NCBI GenBank assembly: GCA_905250885.1
Contig: CAJNOQ010000057.1
Location: forward strand, 23,191 to 87,190
From: Didymodactylos carnosus
Lineage: Eukaryota; Rotifera; Eurotatoria; Philodinida; Philodinidae
Length of the DNA stretch: 64,000 bases
Direction: 5' to 3'
Under the pieces are notes generated by a model. The model was given only the letters and a program-made list of their open reading frames with translations, was not told where the DNA came from and ran no database searches. Every line of letters starts with the position of its first letter. The first letter of the stretch is position 1. Of this stretch, positions 60,301 through 64,000 are shown one piece after another. Position numbers and translations under genes: made by a program.

Positions 60301-62374
60301 TTTTTTTTTTTTATGGTGAATATATATGTCTATTTATTAATCAAAGGCGTCTTCGTCTTTTTCTTTTGAGTGATGTGCAATGGTGAGTATTACCTGTTCT
60401 GACACATTAATTGGTTTTTTCTCAACTATTATATCTCATGATTCTATTAGATGATGTTACAAAATAAAAACTAAATTACGAAGAAAAATTATTGTCTCAA
60501 CTAACTATAATGTTACATTTCTAAGATCCAGGTAGTAGTCTTTTGTCATGACAAATAAAAAGGTAACATTAGATGTTTAATGGTTATGTCTGAATTCAGT
60601 TGTTTTATACACATTTTATTGAAATTATTTGGCTAGAATACACGATCCGTGTAATATTTTGTAAAAATCTATCAAGGCCGAATGAAACAAAGTTTTTCGA
60701 CTTTTATGCAGAAAATTTAGACCAGACTACGGACAAAAGTTGGATTTTCTGAAAATTTACATAGTGTTGTGTATCTCTACAGAGCATGATGTATGTAGTG
60801 GTATACGTGATACTTTTCCCAAAGGAAAACAAAAATACATAAGTTTCAATGTATAACAAATGGCGTCTTTTGTAAATTGAGCGACGACCCCCTTTTTTCA
60901 TTATTACAATTCGGTTACTAAAAATGAACATTATCAAATCATCTATCTATTCATTTTGATTGTGCATTCTTCAATGAGCTAATAAATATGATCATCATCA
61001 TTCCTCTAATGATGGCTGAGAACAAACATATCAGAATTCAAGATTATCGTCACCGATTCAACGAAAGTGGCGGCATTCTTTGCTGTTGTCTGTTACAATC
61101 TTGTCAACATTCAGAAAGAAATATTCTACTAAAACCGAAAATTGGAAATGAAGGTAAATCACTTTGAACTCCCAAGAAAGTTATTCTTTGGTTGGTTGCA
61201 TACATCGATGCTGGTGAATTCGATCTTTAATAGATTGTGAGTAGAAGTCAGTGTGAATCCAAAGCCCTTTATAAAATGTTCGAGTTTTGATGCTTATACC
61301 TAAGTAATTTGTTCATAGAACGATGCCAGTTCAAGAAAAACATGAGCCTCATGAGGATCCCAACATTAATTTTTAAAAGGAGGAGGATTGTTTAATCCTT
61401 CGCCAATGTGTTTGTATGCTCACATTTGAAAATGCTTGAACATGTCGGAACGAAAATAGCAATCATCGATAAATAAAGGAAAAGTTGAAAAGAATCTCGG
61501 AAATATCCACTTCTGAAATATAATAGCAAGCTGATGAAGACAACTACACCATCAACCTATTCTGACTTATAGTGCTACCTTAGTCTACTAAAAATTGTGC
61601 CAGAAAGCGGTTATGATTGAAAAAACAATATTTGCTAAATTATCAAGATAAATATTTATCAGAGATCGACCATCTAGTTTAATCTCTAAAAATCCGTATT
61701 AGCTATTATGAATTATATTTAATTATTCGTGCATCGAAGGGTTTTAAGTACACTAAAAAAATAGATGTCTTCAGATGCAATCAGAAACATCCTTCGGTGT
61801 CTTTTTGTCTTGACAGTTCAAACAGTTCTCAATGCGTCTTTTCCGTCTCAAGATAACTTTGTGTCTTAATGATAAGCGAATAAGCGAATTCATTTACCGC
61901 TTTGTTTTGATTAACCAAATCTATAAAACAAAAATCAATTTCTATGCGAAAACTTAGAACTCTTGTGTGTCCAACTTCTCTGGACTGTAGCTGGGGAAAA
62001 AGAGAGCTTAATCTAAATTGCTGTACGGTCATGTTGTATTAGAACAGCACTTGTACATGCTTGAAAAATGTGTCTTCAATGTTTTAATATGTCTTTCAAA
62101 ATGTGCCATTAGCATGTCAAAGATTGCGTCTCAGTGTCTTAATGTGTCTTATAAAATGTGTCCACACTGCTTGGTTGTGCATTTCAATAAAATGTGTCTC
62201 AGGTGAGACGAATGTTTTATTCATTGGAACGAAATGATCAAAAAAATGTATATCAATCGCCGCTCAGCTAATGATTTGGGTACAGTCTATAGGGAGAAAA
62301 AGGCTGCAACTGTATTGCTTAAATCAGTTTTGCTAGATAATGTCTCAACCATGTTTTGATCTTTCAACCATCTG

Positions 62375-62585
62375 CTATACGTCGAATGCCACCTCTTTTG
62401 ATGTCCATATTCTACTCATTGGTTTAATACCTCTTAGGATACTTTTTGGTCCATCTTTATATGAATGATTAAGACGTACAGTCTCTGCACTAATTGTACT
62501 TAAATAATGATTTAGAAGTTTCGCTATCTCACTCACACTTTGAATTCTTTGTCGTGTGCCTTCTGTCACAACTCTTCCAAAGGGG
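62375..62585 (-). pseudogene. Probable Tc1/mariner transposase fragment
   Basis: The minus-strand frame reads GRVVTEGTRQRIQSVSEIAK, LLNHYLSTISAETVRLNHSY, then KDGPKSILRGIKPM. This follows the layout of the second helix-turn-helix of Tc1-type transposases (GRPRVTT.., EIAKEL, ..IS..TVRR.L, ..KKP). It is cut off on both sides, with no DDE catalytic domain in view, so it is a relic. The resemblance is by eye and could be weaker than it looks. Confidence 0.45.
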
Positions 62586-63379
62586 AAGGGGAGGCGCTTA
62601 TTAATAGTATATTATATACCGTGGGTTTGCTTGTCAAAACTGCAGCAACAACATTTGAAATATTAGGAATTTTTAAAGATTCTAAATCAAATATTCAAGA
62701 AAATATTCCGATCAACATTGATCGAACGACGTTTGTTGGATCGACGACAATAACAATCACAAAGTGCCACTTGTTACACGAACAGATAAAGTAATGTTGA
62801 GGAACAAAAACTTGATCAACTTTGTACTTGTTAAAGGTAACTTGTTAAAGCATAGAAAAAAATTTTCTTTTCGAAAGGGTGTTTAGTGCCCCACCACCAC
62901 CTCCTGGCTTTCGGTGGTACTAAGCCAAGCCACTAAACTTCTGCAGAGTTTGGACGGATACTAAAAACCTACTAAAAAAACTGGCAATAGCAAATAATAA
63001 TAAATATAGCTGTCATTATTATGAAACTAAAAATTTAAATTCACTGTTAACATATCACTGTTGATAGACTACATAATAGTGGATAAAATCGACTACTTTA
63101 GCTGTCTACAAATAATTCACTAGATAGACTGTCACCTTCGTTCAGAACAGTCGAAACGATCGGACACGTATCTTTTTACCAGTCTTGAAACTTCGCTTTG
63201 CTTCTCACCGTGTGAGTATTAACTTTTGATCGTATGGCTTCTTTATTTCGGTCCGTTGTTTCCACGTTGAAAAATTCACATACCTTCGTGATAGTTTTAT
63301 CGATATCATCGTTGGAGTCTTGTTGATAGATAGTAAATAGTTACTATAGAGTTATTTCACTGTTATTACTGTCACTCTT

Positions 63380-63700
63380 CGAGTCTCGATTTTTAGGAGT
63401 ATTGAAAGCCATGTGCGGGTTACCGGACATAAGAGTGCCAACCAGGACCTACCATACACGAGAAATTACGGCACTCCTCGGACACCCAGAACAACCAGAC
63501 TCGGGGGAGAGCTACGCGTGCTCACAAAGCCGAGCTTAGTCCGTTTGATCCAGGCGTTCTGCGGAACTCGTCTCTACTCCCGCAACATCATGGGGACCAC
63601 AATGTGGGCGAATTTTAAGCGTCCTTGCTCCCCCGCGCTTCTTAGTAAACCGTTGCGCGCAGAATAGGAGTCCGTAACAAATCACCAAAACATAGATCCG
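63380..63700. other. GC-rich patch of unknown origin at the right edge
   Basis: Base composition jumps to roughly 55 percent GC against about 30 percent around it. Short frames exist on both strands (plus 63413-63667, 84 codons; minus 63536-63727, 63 codons; and an ATG at 63411 reading MCGLPDIRVPTRTYHTREIT), but none is recognisable. A pyrimidine-rich TTTTTAG just before the patch could be a splice acceptor. It may be the 5' part of a retroelement or an acquired sequence continuing beyond the window. Confidence 0.45.
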
Positions 63701-64000
63701 TTGATACCAAGGCCTTACCTTTTCCACTTATCATAACAATACCGTGACCTAACATCGTAAACATAGTTTAACGTCATTCCAGACGGACGACGCAAAAGAG
63801 AAATCTTGTGAAAAGCCTAAGCGAAAATTTTGTCAAAAATTTTTTCTACTGCATAAGTGTTCTAAAACATGTCAGCCGATGTACTCTCTAAAAAAATTCC
63901 GTAGCTTACAAAACGAATATCGGTTTTGGCATTTGCTCCTAATAGAAACCGATATCCGTATCGTACAGCCTGCATAACCGTTTCGCAGAATACGCTTCAA

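Larger units (their letters stand above)
57378..64000. other. 6.6 kb region upstream of the DSCAM-like gene
   Basis: Gene-free as far as I can support. It contains a (TC)n run at 57605-57626, a (CTT)n run at 58969-58988, a cluster of TGTGTCTTAATG-like words at about 61840-62215, a probable Tc1 transposase remnant (62375-62585), and a GC-rich patch at about 63380-63700. The 59000-61800 stretch shows nothing I can name. The promoter of the DSCAM-like gene should lie at its left end. Confidence 0.5.

Noticed and set aside
1-64000. tRNA, rRNA, CRISPR arrays, bacterial operons
   Set aside because: I found no cloverleaf with A and B boxes, no rRNA-like conserved segment, no regular spacer arrays and no polycistronic gene layout. 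The spliced genes show that this is a nuclear animal sequence.

Overview
This is a window of an AT-rich (about 70 percent) metazoan nuclear genome. The genes are spliced with canonical GT..AG introns, many of only 45-120 nt, and they encode animal-specific families: BTG/Tob, TSC22D/bunched, HAP40/F8A, a class A GPCR and a DSCAM-like receptor. Compact introns beside large AT-rich spacers packed with small non-autonomous DNA elements would fit a spiralian, most likely a bdelloid rotifer of the Adineta/Rotaria kind. That placement is inference from style, not proven by a marker.

Layout. At the left edge is a 5'-complete, 3'-truncated zinc-finger gene (1-1950, minus). It is followed upstream by an intronless HAP40/F8A homologue (2255-3322, minus). 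A 5.4 kb spacer holds an 83-bp direct repeat pair and a hairpin. Next come a three-exon BTG/Tob gene (8781-11431, minus), a 7 kb spacer with a 46-bp palindrome, a five-exon TSC22D/bunched long-isoform gene (18417-22363, minus) and a twelve-exon CCZ1 gene (23493-27463, minus), whose introns carry a transposon with a FLYWCH-like remnant and an unexplained membrane-protein exon. From 27.5 to 38.6 kb there is no host gene that I can support. Instead there is a nest of mobile elements: two hAT-like elements with 8-bp target duplications inside a field of palindromic AAGATCTTG-type words, a 931-bp fold-back element, a 221-bp hAT MITE with a perfect 8-bp duplication, and a mariner-type MITE. A three-exon peptide-receptor-like GPCR (38601-43773, the only plus-strand gene) has a 3.6 kb intron with three more inverted-repeat elements. 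It converges tail to tail on an unrecognised disordered protein (43946-45244, minus). A 26-exon DSCAM-like gene (46038-57377, minus) fills the next 11 kb. The last 6.6 kb is upstream spacer with a probable Tc1 transposase remnant and a GC-rich patch near the right edge.

The genes do not form a pathway. They are ordinary unlinked housekeeping and signalling genes: CCZ1 activates Rab7 on late endosomes, HAP40 partners huntingtin, BTG/Tob couples to mRNA deadenylation, TSC22D to growth control, and the DSCAM-like protein and GPCR act at the cell surface. All exon structures were rebuilt by hand from splice signals, and the reading phase closes correctly across every junction of each model. The most interesting signals are a reduced DSCAM architecture (7 Ig, 3 FN3, 1 Ig, 2 FN3, TM) and a recurring design in which small non-autonomous transposons carry arrays of a private 5-10 bp word near their ends.
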